From Kordiimonas sp. SCSIO 12610 (GTDB taxonomy: Bacteria > Pseudomonadota > Alphaproteobacteria > Sphingomonadales > Kordiimonadaceae): a stretch of 64,000 nt of DNA. Shown in pieces: positions 1 through 8,901 of this stretch. The first letter of the stretch is position 1. The number at the start of each line of letters is the position of its first letter. The stretch is taken from assembly GCF_024398015.1 (NCBI RefSeq), contig NZ_CP073747.1, positions 1,250,501 through 1,314,500 on the forward strand, given 5' to 3'. The position numbers were made by a program, and so were the translations under genes. Below the pieces are notes generated by a model. That model was not told the DNA's origin, made no database searches, and saw only the letters and a list, made by a program, of their open reading frames with translations.

Positions 1-140
1 GGTCCTGCTTGTGCTTCAGCGCCGTTTTCCCGTATCCCGCGCGCTGCCGGAATTAACACCAAAACGAATGTCAGAATAACGCTATAGAGTAAAATATTCA
101 GTTCAGTCGTCATCGACCCAATCAACGATCCCAGATTCAT
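1..140 (-). CDS. MAPEG family membrane protein, N-terminal part
   Basis: The visible 46 residues begin with a Met-Asn-Leu-Gly start and contain one strong hydrophobic helix (ELNILLYSVILTFVLVLIPA) followed by a basic and polar stretch. This first helix and the Thr-Thr-Glu-Leu just before it resemble the start of small four-helix MAPEG proteins, which are membrane proteins related to glutathione-dependent eicosanoid enzymes; many bacterial ones have no known substrate. The start at 140 has a GGGG run a few bases upstream; an internal ATG at 113 is an alternative. The gene continues beyond the left edge, so the family call rests on one helix only. It is divergent from the RimK-like gene. Confidence 0.55.
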   Translation of the reverse strand, partial: MNLGSLIGSMTTELNILLYSVILTFVLVLIPAARGIRENGAEAQAG

Positions 141-307
141 GTTTTTCCCCTTTTCTTTAGCTCCCAATCATCACTGAGCTTAAGATATCTTGGGATCAAT
201 GGAAAGGCCGTAAATTTTGCTGGACGTGTCACGAATTTTTCTTCAAAGAGAAATAGGGTTGCCTGATAAAACAGGCCAACTTGGGTCGGTGTTTAGGGGA
301 ATTTATC

Positions 308-1741
308 ATGGCGGAATACAAAGATAGTGGCGTAGTTGGCATTGATGTCGGATGGGAAGAATGGGTTGCGCTCAAGCAGCTTGGCTTGCCAGCACTGAAG
401 GCCAAGGTGGATACAGGGGCCAGAACATCAGCACTGCATGCGTTCACCATTCAGCCGTTTGGAAGTGAGGATAATCCCAAGGTTCGTTTTGGTATCCATC
501 CCATTCCGGATCGGCCTGATTTTGAAGTGTATTGCTCCGCATCGGTTGTCGACAGGCGTGAGGTAACATCATCAAACGGGCAGGTAGAACTTCGGTATGT
601 TATTGAAACGCCGATCACCATAGGCGGGAAAACATGGCCGGTGCAAATGACGCTGACCAACCGTGAAAATATGGCCTTTAAAATGCTGCTCGGTCGTCAG
701 GCGATGGAAGAGGATGTGGCGGGCGAGGTAGTGTCGGTTCGCCCTGACGCCGCTAACCTGCAGGGTGAATTATCCTATGATCTCTATAAAACGCTGAAGA
801 AGGCAAAACCGATCAGCAGACCGCTGCATATCGCTATTTTAACGCGGGAGCCCAATAATTATTCGAGCCAACGCATGAAAGAGGCTGCGGAGGCACGAGG
901 CCATACTGTGGCACTTGTGGATACCAAACGATGTTACTTGAATATTCAAAGCCACGCGCCCGAAGTTCATTATGACGGCGCACCGCTTCCTGCCTTTGAC
1001 GCAGTAATTCCAAGGATCGGTGCTTCGCTTACATTTTACGGAATGGCGGTTATGCGCCAGTTTGAAGCCATGGGGGCTTACTGTGTCAATACAGCCGCCG
1101 CGATTGGCGCATCGCGCGATAAATTGCAGGCGCATCAACTGCTGGCACTGCACCGCATTCCGATGCCGACAACCGCGTTTGCGAACCTGCCCAAAGATAC
1201 GGATAGCCTAATTGAGCTTGTCGGCGGTGCGCCGCTTGTGGTGAAATTGCTTCAAAGTACGCAAGGGCGGGGGGTCGTGTTAGGCGAAACCAAGAAAGCG
1301 GCTGAGGCGGTAATAGGCGCTTTCCAGGGGTTAGACGCCAACTTTCTCGTGCAGGAGTTTGTGAAGGAAGCCGCGGGCGAGGATTTACGTTGTTTTGTGA
1401 TTGGTAAACGCGTTGTCGCATCGATGATCCGTAAGGGAGAGGAGGGCGAATATCGCTCGAATCTTCACCGCGGTGGTGCTGCGAAGGCGGTGCGTATCAC
1501 AAAGGCCGAGCGCGAAGTTGCGGTAAAGGCTGCGAAGGTCATGGGCCTTCGAGTTGCCGGTGTTGATATTCTTCGTACTAACGACGGACCTGCGGTTTTG
1601 GAAGTGAACAGTTCACCGGGGCTTGAGGGTATTGAAAAAGCATCGAAGAAAAATGTGGCTGATTTGATTGTCGATCATATTGAAAATAACGTGCGACCCG
1701 TTGTTGGTAAATTGACAACAAGCCGCCGTAAAAAGCCGTGA
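308..1741 (+). CDS. Retropepsin-like protease domain fused to RimK-type ATP-grasp ligase
   Basis: Two domains are visible in this 477-residue protein. Residues about 10-150 carry [12 protein letters not shown] (Asp35), the signature of the RimB/'ATP-dependent zinc protease' family, a retropepsin-like fold. Residues about 165-470 are an ATP-grasp ligase of the RimK type, with the glycine-rich loop QGRGVVLG and the metal-binding end [11 protein letters not shown]. RimK ligases add glutamate to the C-terminus of ribosomal protein S6 or make related peptide bonds, and RimB-type proteins are known as its proteolytic partners; here both are one polypeptide. The ATG at 308 is chosen because AGGGGA lies eight bases upstream; an in-frame TTG at 281 lacks such a site. 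The actual substrate is not shown. Confidence 0.85.
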   Translation: MAEYKDSGVVGIDVGWEEWVALKQLGLPALKAKVDTGARTSALHAFTIQPFGSEDNPKVRFGIHPIPDRPDFEVYCSASVVDRREVTSSNGQVELRYVIETPITIGGKTWPVQMTLTNRENMAFKMLLGRQAMEEDVAGEVVSVRPDAANLQGELSYDLYKTLKKAKPISRPLHIAILTREPNNYSSQRMKEAAEARGHTVALVDTKRCYLNIQSHAPEVHYDGAPLPAFDAVIPRIGASLTFYGMAVMRQFEAMGAYCVNTAAAIGASRDKLQAHQLLALHRIPMPTTAFANLPKDTDSLIELVGGAPLVVKLLQSTQGRGVVLGETKKAAEAVIGAFQGLDANFLVQEFVKEAAGEDLRCFVIGKRVVASMIRKGEEGEYRSNLHRGGAAKAVRITKAEREVAVKAAKVMGLRVAGVDILRTNDGPAVLEVNSSPGLEGIEKASKKNVADLIVDHIENNVRPVVGKLTTSRRKKP

Positions 1742-1802
1742 TCGCAGTCATCGCTTTGTGATGTTGGGCATTGATTGATGTATGTCTATCGATCAATCAG
1801 TT

Positions 1803-2984
1803 TTATTTCGAAGGCAGCCAAGTGCTGAGGAACTTTATGCTGTTTCCCCCCATAATCTTGCGAATATCATCAGGGTCAATGCCGAGTGCAATCAGCTCAG
1901 TGGTTATGACCGCCAAATCATCGGCTGCGATACTTTCGGTTGATCCATCCCAGTCAGACCCCAAGGCGATATGATCGCTACCGACAAGGTCAATCCCATA
2001 TTTAATCATCCCGGCGATTGATTGTGGGGACGGGTCGCATACCGCGCCGTCCCAGTAACCGAGTGCGATTAAGCCGCCCTTAGAAGCGATTTCCTTCATT
2101 AAATCATCAGGATAGTTTCGCGGGCTATCACAAAACCCTTTGAGCCCTGTATGGGAGATCACGACGGGGCGTGTGCTTAGGGCAAGGACATCACGTGCCA
2201 TTGCTTCTGAGGCGTGAGCGAGGTCGATGATTATTTCTTTTTCATCCAGTTGCTGGATCACCTGTTTGCCAAAGTCGCTGAGGCCAAGACCATTTTTACC
2301 GTGAAGGGAACCCCCGAGCTCGTTATCAAAAAAGTGCGTTAAGCCAACCATACGAAAACCAGCGTCATACATGCGGGTAATATTGTCGATATTCCCTTCA
2401 AGCGGATGCGCGCCCTCGGTGCCCAATAAGGCACCAATGGGTTTGACCTGAGAGGTAGATCGATGGCGGCTGATCAGGAATTGCTGCAGGTCTTCTTTGG
2501 ATTTGATCCAGATAAGCCCGCCATTTGAAGCAGTGATCAGGTTATCCAACTTCTGGGCCTGATAAAGCGCGCGTTCAAGGAGGCTGTTCCAGGTGCGGGT
2601 GGGCCAGCCCTGCACGATTGTAAGGGCGGTTATGCGGTCGCTATCGGCGCTGTTTTCCTCGTAATTTTGACCTTCAGGGGATTTTGTAACCGTTGTAAAC
2701 ATTTGAACGGCGATATTACCATCATTCAAACGGGGTAAATCCACATGGCCAAAATCATGACGGTTGAGGGCATTTCGGTCCCACAAAAGCGTGTCTGCAT
2801 GCCAATCCATAATCAGCATGTCTTTATGAAGCGTTCGTGCCTCAATCGGTACTGTGAATGGTTCGTGGGGCCATATTTTGTTGGTGGTTTTGTCGATATA
2901 TTCTGGCAGGAACAATCGCGTACCAACAATACCCGTTATCAGCAACGCAAGAATGATAAGTGGAATTTTCACAATCTTCGGCAT
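1803..2984 (-). CDS. Membrane-anchored dipeptidase, peptidase family M19
   Basis: This 393-residue protein matches renal-type dipeptidases of family M19, which are zinc enzymes that cleave dipeptides, including D-residue dipeptides in bacteria. The metal ligands are visible: His62 and Asp64 in MDWHADTL, the bridging Glu190 in LLGTEGAHPLEG, His257 in DLAHAS and His278 in VVISHTGLKG, followed by GSDWDGS. Residues 5-25 form one hydrophobic helix that should act as a signal anchor, placing the enzyme in the periplasm or at the inner membrane. It is convergent with the RimK-like gene and close to its end. The family call is secure; the natural substrate is not known. Confidence 0.9.
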   Translation of the reverse strand: MPKIVKIPLIILALLITGIVGTRLFLPEYIDKTTNKIWPHEPFTVPIEARTLHKDMLIMDWHADTLLWDRNALNRHDFGHVDLPRLNDGNIAVQMFTTVTKSPEGQNYEENSADSDRITALTIVQGWPTRTWNSLLERALYQAQKLDNLITASNGGLIWIKSKEDLQQFLISRHRSTSQVKPIGALLGTEGAHPLEGNIDNITRMYDAGFRMVGLTHFFDNELGGSLHGKNGLGLSDFGKQVIQQLDEKEIIIDLAHASEAMARDVLALSTRPVVISHTGLKGFCDSPRNYPDDLMKEIASKGGLIALGYWDGAVCDPSPQSIAGMIKYGIDLVGSDHIALGSDWDGSTESIAADDLAVITTELIALGIDPDDIRKIMGGNSIKFLSTWLPSK

Positions 2985-3072
2985 TAAAGATGTTCCTGAT
3001 AATCGACGGCAAACAAGTTAGAAAAAAATACGTTGTTGCTAACTTTAACCTGTTTCAGCGAGAATTAAAGAC

Positions 3073-3702
3073 TTATTGCATTTCTGAAATTGTATGCCCC
3101 ACTTTGTTCGCTAGGTAGACGCTCAACATTTTGACGTCGCTTTTTGTTTTTGTCTCATAACCAAATTCTTCGTAATCTTCTTTATCAAAATTGCCGAGAG
3201 TAATATTCAAATCCTTATCGTAAATGACTGTGTTTTCGGATGAAAATATTTTTAAATTTGCAATGAGGTGGCTTCGGTTGTTTGAGTGGGGAATTACATA
3301 GAAGGTATCATTGCGATAATGACCAATGTCGTTAGAGAAGAATGCGACAGGGTAACCATCAATCTTTATTTTTTTAATCTCGACCAAATATTTAGTTCTA
3401 TTGATGCTGCGATTTTTTAAATTATGTTTGATAAGTAGATCTATAATCCTGGATAATTCGAATCTTTCAACATTGTTAAAGATTTCATGATCTAGAAATG
3501 GAAGTTTTTTATATCTTAGCCGTCGATGATTTTCTTTGATATTTAAACTTTGAACCCGCTGGCTAAGCTTTTTTGAATAAATTACGCTTTTTGATAAAGA
3601 TACTGAGCTTTCAGCTATCGCTCCGTTATAATTAGACCCCAGGAAAAAAGTAACTAAAATTATAACTGTAATAGTTTGAAGTTTTGCCAAGAAATAATAC
3701 AT
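3073..3702 (-). CDS. Secreted single-domain protein related to the M56 sensor repeats
   Basis: About 209 residues with a signal peptide (residues 1-30, ending near AIAESS) and one copy of an unrecognised domain of about 170 residues. The domain is clearly related to the third repeat of the neighbouring M56 protein: both have YSxK...SLNxxEN near the start, then EIF/PIF-xx-(I/V)ERFEL, then a HNLKxR segment, an IKI-xx-Y-x-(I/V)AFFS strand, and a (F/Y)DKxDY...GY end. It lies 105 bases downstream of the M56 gene on the same strand and is probably co-transcribed with the repressor and protease. The reading frame is open further upstream, but the ATG at 3702 follows GGGGGG by six bases and opens the signal peptide, so it is preferred. 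Its base composition is AT-rich. Function is unknown; a ligand-binding partner or decoy for the sensor is an inference. Confidence 0.75.
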   Translation of the reverse strand: MYYFLAKLQTITVIILVTFFLGSNYNGAIAESSVSLSKSVIYSKKLSQRVQSLNIKENHRRLRYKKLPFLDHEIFNNVERFELSRIIDLLIKHNLKNRSINRTKYLVEIKKIKIDGYPVAFFSNDIGHYRNDTFYVIPHSNNRSHLIANLKIFSSENTVIYDKDLNITLGNFDKEDYEEFGYETKTKSDVKMLSVYLANKVGHTISEMQ

Positions 3703-3807
3703 CATAATCCCCCCGTGATTATTTTTGCACGAATATACTGCGTCGTAGCAGTTGGTGCAACAATGACCGCGTCCCATCTATTTACCGCGAAGCCAACCTT
3801 CTCGGTA

Positions 3808-6800
3808 TTATAACGTCTTTCTTGGGTTTCTTATAGTTTGAGTATGATTGTTCTTTTCGATAAATGCGCTGACCTCATTGGAAAATATCGAGGTAAGTTG
3901 CTTTACCTTGCTTTTGGTTTGACGTTGATATCCATGAATTTGATAATCGCTTTTATCGTAATTCTGGATATCCACTTTAATGTCATGCGTTGAAATTGCC
4001 CCACTAATCTTGTTAGTTAACTTCAGCTTGCCCTTTATATGAGGAGGCTCGGCATGAGTTCCAAAAAAGGTGTCAAATGGTCCTGAAAAGAAGGCGATGC
4101 TGTATTGATTGATTTTGATTTCTTCCAATTCTAGCGAGAGGTCTATGTCTCTAAGATCAATTCCTCTGGATTTCAGGTTGTGGCCTAAAAGCTGTTCGAT
4201 AACTGTGGCCAATTCGAAACGTTCGATGTCATCAAAAATCGGGTCCTGAAGAAACGAATGCTTTTTGGACGTGTTTTTACGCTTATTCTCAAATGTGTTT
4301 AGGCTTCCAATTCGACGGGCAATTTTATCGCTATATGCCACTTTGATGGCTTGGAAGTTATTGTTTTTGTGGGGGCGACTTTCCGTGATTGTCTCGTTGG
4401 GATAAGTACTAGCAATTTTGTGAGCAACAGTATTTGCCAGCATTGTAAGGATGGATTTTAATCCCGTATCATCCCGAAAACCTATATAGCCGTATTTATG
4501 GTATTGGTTTATTCTAAAGTCATCTGGGTCGGTTTCAAGCTCAACAGTATCAATGATACTGCCATTGGGTGAAGTTATTTCCAAGGTTGCAGTTATTTGC
4601 TTTGGTTCACGATTCTCCGCTGAAATGTTTGTTTGCTGAGTTATGATATCCGCTTGGATTGAGGGGTAACCGTGCAGTCTGATAGCATTGATTTTGAGTG
4701 AATATTCAAAATCATAAACCCTGCGCTGCCTAAGTCCATGCCTTATAAGCGTTTCCAATACTTCATCAATTTCAAAGCGGCTTTTGCCAGCGAAGAGAGA
4801 GTGAGAAAGGAAGTTTCCGCCATTCACTGTTTCAGTCTGATTGATGACTGGGATATAGGGTTTTAAGGCATTTGAGAACTTTATATTAGAGCCATATGCT
4901 TCATGCTTCACTGCCTCATAGTATTCTTTATGATTTGTTTGTTTGTTCAATGAATATCGAGGGTGCGCATTTTCGTTCTTCAGCGCTTCCTGTATCGCTT
5001 CCGCTGCACGGTAACTGAAAACAGTGATCAGGCTTTTCATGCCTAAGACATCAATATAATCGCCTGGTTCTGAATTAAGATTCTTTAATTCTTGTGCAAG
5101 GTTGATATTTATTTTTTTCTTTGAGAGGACCTGCTCTTCATTGCCTAAAACTTCTAAACGTGCTGACAATGTTATTGATAAAAATCCATTATCAAAACAA
5201 TCTGATGAACATGAAGACAAATTGTTGATTACTGCAATGCCATAACCCGGGACATTGATTCCCTTGATGTGCAAATTATATGAAACATCGTCAATACCAC
5301 CGTCCCTCAGGTGATGTTCGATTAGCCTGGGGATAATTTCCGTTATGTCGAAGTCTGTAACGCCCTCAAATATGGGGAAGTCATAGTATGGATTGGCTTC
5401 AAGTTTCCTTTTTTGCATGGGTCTGGCGTCAAGTCGTGCTTCTTGTTTCGCTATGCTTCTTAGGTATCTTCTTAGACGGCTACTGAAGGTGATGTTGTAA
5501 TTGATAGTGCTAAGGTTTTCGTTTTCCACCCCATCAGAGGCGGTTGCTATTGAATATTGCTCGAAGGTCGGTGTGATTGACGTGTCGGGCGTGGACGGCG
5601 AAAGCGGAAAATGTTCCGCGGATATTTGTTTTACCAACCCGTCTTTGATATCAAAACTCAAGTCAGCTGTTGGAACCGTATTTTCTGCCTGATAAATGCT
5701 TCGCTCAACATGCCAGTCATTTTCCTCGCTTTCTGGCGGTGTGGGCTGTGTTGAAGTGTTTGCAAAATTCTGATTGTTATCAGTTTCAAATTGGGTTTGA
5801 ACCTTTTCAATAATCGTGTCCGAAGCGTCTGCAACAAAGGTGATATTGGGAACCGTTAGTGCGATTACCAGTATGACGCCAGCGGTCGACATAGATTTCA
5901 TGACCTCTACCTGATCTAATCTTTGGCGTTTTGCCTTCAGCAGGGTTTTAATCCTATTGGGTAGCAAAGAGTTATTGCTGGCCATCATGGCGTGCAGATT
6001 ACGTTCGCGCGTGCTGGATATATTTTGTGCACAAACATAGAGTGTTTCAGCAAGGTTTGTTGGTTCATTGGTATGTGCAATTGCCCATTGATCAGCATCA
6101 AATTCGGCAAGTTCTACCAATCGATTTCTCGCCAATAGAAAGAGGGGCTGGAAGAAACATAGTTTGTTCACAAACATAGTCGTCAGCAGCATTATAGGGT
6201 CGTTATTTGCGATATGGCCAAGCTCATGCGCCAATAAGCTTTCAAGCTGAACGGTTGGTAATTCGTCCTCAATCGCCCAAATAGGCAGGCAAATTTCGTG
6301 GTTTGATACGCAAACAGGGCTCTGTATATCGTGTGAGTATGTCAGGCGAATATGGCTTGTCAGGCCTGTTTTCGCCATCATGTTGTTGACAATATCATTT
6401 GCAATGTGGCTTGGCGGCACCTGCTTACGTTCGCCGAGCGCTCTATGGCTTTGGATATAGCTTATCAGGAAATACAGTATTCCGCCGCCAGTGATGAACA
6501 TCCAAAGGGCCGTGATGAAATCAGCATAACTATATCTTGGCGAGGAATAGGGTGCAGATGGAATAGTAAGCGAGGCAGGCGTGTTGGGTAATTCGATATC
6601 CTGCCTCGCTCCCCCAATCAAGCTTTCACTGTCGAAAGCAGATTGAACCGGGTGGGGTTCAGTTGGTTTGTTTAATGACGGAATGAAACTGGTAGTTTTG
6701 AGGGCTTGAAAAACTGGTTCGGCTGCTTCTTTCTTAATTTCGATCGCTGATTCTGAAGTGAATGAAATTGGCAGAGTGGCGATGAAGCATGCCATGTATG

Positions 6801-6963
6801 CCGTTTTCCAGGCCAGCTTTCTTAGAGCCGTTGACTTTAGAATTTTTGTTTTTTCCGCGACCCATACACAACTAAAAACAATTGTACTGGTCAGTAGGAA
6901 TTTAAAAAAGATTGCAAGAAAGGCCGTATTTGTGACTATGTCTATATTGATTGTATCCAGCAT
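3808..6963 (-). CDS. BlaR1-like M56 membrane metalloprotease with three tandem sensor domains
   Basis: A 1051-residue protein. Residues 1-380 are an M56 (BlaR1/MecR1) module: hydrophobic helices near 14-36, 52-68, 150-170 and 357-375, and the zinc site HELGH (His246, Glu247, His250) with Glu287 in ELAEFDAD. BlaR1 proteases sense a ligand outside the cell and trigger loss of a BlaI repressor. The outer part (380-1051) is not the penicillin-binding domain of BlaR1: it is a linker plus three copies of an unrecognised domain at about 486-662, 684-853 and 872-1036. Repeat 3 is closest to the two stand-alone secreted copies; repeat 1 has a Cys585/Cys589 pair. The gene starts two bases after the repressor stop codon, with AAGGGG as ribosome site. 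Ligand unknown; protease assignment secure. Confidence 0.85.
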   Translation of the reverse strand: MLDTINIDIVTNTAFLAIFFKFLLTSTIVFSCVWVAEKTKILKSTALRKLAWKTAYMACFIATLPISFTSESAIEIKKEAAEPVFQALKTTSFIPSLNKPTEPHPVQSAFDSESLIGGARQDIELPNTPASLTIPSAPYSSPRYSYADFITALWMFITGGGILYFLISYIQSHRALGERKQVPPSHIANDIVNNMMAKTGLTSHIRLTYSHDIQSPVCVSNHEICLPIWAIEDELPTVQLESLLAHELGHIANNDPIMLLTTMFVNKLCFFQPLFLLARNRLVELAEFDADQWAIAHTNEPTNLAETLYVCAQNISSTRERNLHAMMASNNSLLPNRIKTLLKAKRQRLDQVEVMKSMSTAGVILVIALTVPNITFVADASDTIIEKVQTQFETDNNQNFANTSTQPTPPESEENDWHVERSIYQAENTVPTADLSFDIKDGLVKQISAEHFPLSPSTPDTSITPTFEQYSIATASDGVENENLSTINYNITFSSRLRRYLRSIAKQEARLDARPMQKRKLEANPYYDFPIFEGVTDFDITEIIPRLIEHHLRDGGIDDVSYNLHIKGINVPGYGIAVINNLSSCSSDCFDNGFLSITLSARLEVLGNEEQVLSKKKININLAQELKNLNSEPGDYIDVLGMKSLITVFSYRAAEAIQEALKNENAHPRYSLNKQTNHKEYYEAVKHEAYGSNIKFSNALKPYIPVINQTETVNGGNFLSHSLFAGKSRFEIDEVLETLIRHGLRQRRVYDFEYSLKINAIRLHGYPSIQADIITQQTNISAENREPKQITATLEITSPNGSIIDTVELETDPDDFRINQYHKYGYIGFRDDTGLKSILTMLANTVAHKIASTYPNETITESRPHKNNNFQAIKVAYSDKIARRIGSLNTFENKRKNTSKKHSFLQDPIFDDIERFELATVIEQLLGHNLKSRGIDLRDIDLSLELEEIKINQYSIAFFSGPFDTFFGTHAEPPHIKGKLKLTNKISGAISTHDIKVDIQNYDKSDYQIHGYQRQTKSKVKQLTSIFSNEVSAFIEKNNHTQTIRNPRKTL

Positions 6964-6965
6964 TT

Positions 6966-7346
6966 TTATTCCCCTTGATTTTTATTGTTATCAAGAAGAG
7001 AGCGGATTTCCTCCAGATCGTCGTCGCTGAATTCATTCTCACGAACGAGGTGTGCCAAAAGACTTGAAGCATTTCCCTTAAATAGGGTGGAAACAAGCGA
7101 AGAAACCATGTTTTGCTGAATATCTTCTTCGCTTACAATAGCTTTGAAAATACGTTGTCGCCCACGCGGCTCGGATACAAGTACTCCCTTTTTCTCCAGC
7201 CTTGTTAAAATGGTTCCAACGGTTGTATGCGCCAGATTGAGCTCTTTGATATGGTGTTGCACATCTTTTGCAGACCCTTCGCCGAGTTCCCATAGGGCGC
7301 GAACGATCTGATACTGCTGATCACTAAGCTTGATGTTTTTGGACAT
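6966..7346 (-). CDS. BlaI/MecI-family winged-helix repressor
   Basis: About 126 residues with a typical BlaI/MecI layout: a winged helix-turn-helix (SDQQYQIVRALWELGEG; then AHTTVGTILTRLEKKGVL with the TTVxTxLxRLxxKG core) and a C-terminal dimerisation part. Such repressors bind paired palindromes and are inactivated when the partner M56 protease is activated. The start at 7346 follows GGGAG; the frame remains open upstream through the operator, which argues against a longer protein. It is the first gene of the operon with the M56 protease (two-base gap). Two TACA/TGTA-type palindromes lie just upstream, so autoregulation is likely. No beta-lactamase gene lies in this window. Confidence 0.9.
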   Translation of the reverse strand: MSKNIKLSDQQYQIVRALWELGEGSAKDVQHHIKELNLAHTTVGTILTRLEKKGVLVSEPRGRQRIFKAIVSEEDIQQNMVSSLVSTLFKGNASSLLAHLVRENEFSDDDLEEIRSLLDNNKNQGE

Positions 7347-7362
7347 AGAACACTCCCAATCG

Positions 7363-7406
7363 CTACATGTGTAGTAGAGATTGCTACACATGTAGTAGAT
7401 AGTCAA
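7363..7406 (-). promoter_or_regulatory. Promoter with two BlaI-type operators
   Basis: On the leftward strand a TTGACT -35 element lies at 7401-7406. Two 15-bp sites follow: CTACACATGTAGTAG at 7384-7398 and CTACATGTGTAGTAG at 7363-7377 (plus-strand reading). Their 12-bp cores are exact reverse complements of each other, each is nearly palindromic, and they are spaced 21 bp apart, two helical turns. The first sits in the promoter spacer and the second between promoter and repressor start. TACA/TGTA palindromes are known operators of BlaI/MecI proteins. The -10 element is poorly defined. Confidence 0.8.
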
Positions 7407-7481
7407 GGATTAAATGTCTATGCAATTATTTTGATACTTTTAAGTGTATGCTAGGTTGCTGACTTGAATAGGATAAATGAA

Positions 7482-7510
7482 AAAGCCCGCAGAAATATTC
7501 TGCGAGCTTT
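7482..7510 (-). terminator. Rho-independent terminator of the KAS III gene
   Basis: Arms of 13 bases (7482-7494 and 7498-7510) pair with one G-U, with a 3-base loop, and are followed on the leftward strand by a run of T. It lies just after the KAS III stop codon and separates that gene from the BlaI promoter. Confidence 0.8.
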
Positions 7511-7550
7511 CATGAAATACAACAAAGTGTTCAGTTGTTTTAAAGTCGAT

Positions 7551-8684
7551 CTATTGTTTTTCCACAATCAGACTACCGATGGAATAGCCCGCACCAAACG
7601 AGCAGATGATCCCGCGGTCGCCGCTTTTAAGGTCGTCACGATTTTTGTGGAAGGAAAGAATGGAACCAGCACCCGCTGTGTTTCCAAACGTATCTAAAAC
7701 TGTCGGCGCTTCGTGTGCTTCAGGTTCCCGGCCTAATAGTTTCTTAGCGGCATACATATTCATATTGATGTTCGCCTGATGCAACCACATACGCGAAAGG
7801 TTTTCGACGGTGAAATTCATGCCTTTTAATTGACGTGTGATAAAATCGGTTACAAGCGGCAAAAGTTCTTTGAACACTTTACGCCCTTCCTGAACGAAGA
7901 ACATATCATCTCGCAGCATGCTATCATCATCAAGGCGTGTCATCGGGCCATAATTGGAGCGAATATTATTAGAATATTGGGTTTCCGCCATAGTATCCAA
8001 AATCAACCAGCTCTCACGGCCTTCTTTTACAAGGTCAGCACGCTCAAGGACGACGGCAGTTGCCACATCACCGAAAATAAAGTGACTGTCGCGGTCACGG
8101 TAATTCACCATTGTAGAGAAAATTTCCGGATTGATCATCAGAACACGGTTCGCGATCCCGCTCTTGATCGCGTTCACTGCATTAATGATGCCGTATGTCG
8201 CTGACGAGCACCCCATGACCATGTCAAATGCAGAACCCTTGGTGCCAAGATGGTGTTGAATTTCAATGCCAATTGCGGGGAAGGCGCGCTGCATTACGGC
8301 GCTTGAGCACACAATCTGATCAATTTCGCCGGCGTCCAATCCTGCCTGCGAAAGTGCAGCCTTAGCCGCTTCAATACCCATATGGGCCTGTAGGCATGGA
8401 TCTTCAGTTGTGCCATGTCCGCCCTCGGGCATTTTTGACATCATGCGATTAAGGTCCATTACGCCGTCAACATCGACAAGATTTCTGGATTTAATCCCTG
8501 ACGCTTTTTCAACGAAGGCAGCGCTTGAATATTGTTTTGCAGTAATACGGCCCGCATCAATATCGGCTTTATGTTCTTCGTTAAATTGATCTACATGAGC
8601 ATTGAAGGCTTCAACAAGCTCTTCGTTAGTGATTTTGTTTTCAGGTACAAAGATACCCGTACCTGTGATCGCTACATCAACCAT
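7551..8684 (-). CDS. 3-oxoacyl-ACP synthase III family protein (FabH-like)
   Basis: A 377-residue thiolase-fold condensing enzyme. The KAS III triad is visible: Cys159 in MVMGCSSATYG, His302 in WLHQANINMNM and Asn335 in FGNTAGAGS. It is longer than classical FabH (about 320 residues), with an insertion near residues 25-95 (EEHKADIDAGRITAKQYSS and the GHGTTEDP segment), which places it with the Pseudomonas PA3286-type enzymes that prime fatty acid synthesis with medium-chain acyl-CoA. It should act in the cytoplasm on acyl-CoA and malonyl-ACP. It appears to be a single-gene unit with its own terminator. Family certain; substrate preference inferred. Confidence 0.88.
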   Translation of the reverse strand: MVDVAITGTGIFVPENKITNEELVEAFNAHVDQFNEEHKADIDAGRITAKQYSSAAFVEKASGIKSRNLVDVDGVMDLNRMMSKMPEGGHGTTEDPCLQAHMGIEAAKAALSQAGLDAGEIDQIVCSSAVMQRAFPAIGIEIQHHLGTKGSAFDMVMGCSSATYGIINAVNAIKSGIANRVLMINPEIFSTMVNYRDRDSHFIFGDVATAVVLERADLVKEGRESWLILDTMAETQYSNNIRSNYGPMTRLDDDSMLRDDMFFVQEGRKVFKELLPLVTDFITRQLKGMNFTVENLSRMWLHQANINMNMYAAKKLLGREPEAHEAPTVLDTFGNTAGAGSILSFHKNRDDLKSGDRGIICSFGAGYSIGSLIVEKQ

Positions 8685-8901
8685 TTATCCGACATCCCTT
8701 ATTTTATCATGTCATCGGGTTATACGTAATCGCCTTAAACCACCCATCAAGCTTACTGGAGTTAGTGCGAACGCATAGCTATATAGGCTTTTTAATCTTA
8801 GTCCAACCCCCGTTTGACGGATTTATGAAACTTTGTTGAATGTGATGATGTTTGTAAAAAATAGGCTGTGATCGAAAAAAAGACTGTGCTATCAAGCCAT
8901 T

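Noticed and set aside
3015-3045. Inverted repeat AAGTTAG/CTAACTT after the 3073-3702 gene as terminator
   Set aside because: Only 7 AT-rich base pairs with a 17-base loop and no T run directly after it.
6352-6591. Plus-strand open frame inside the M56 gene
   Set aside because: Lies opposite the zinc-protease coding region and has no features of its own.
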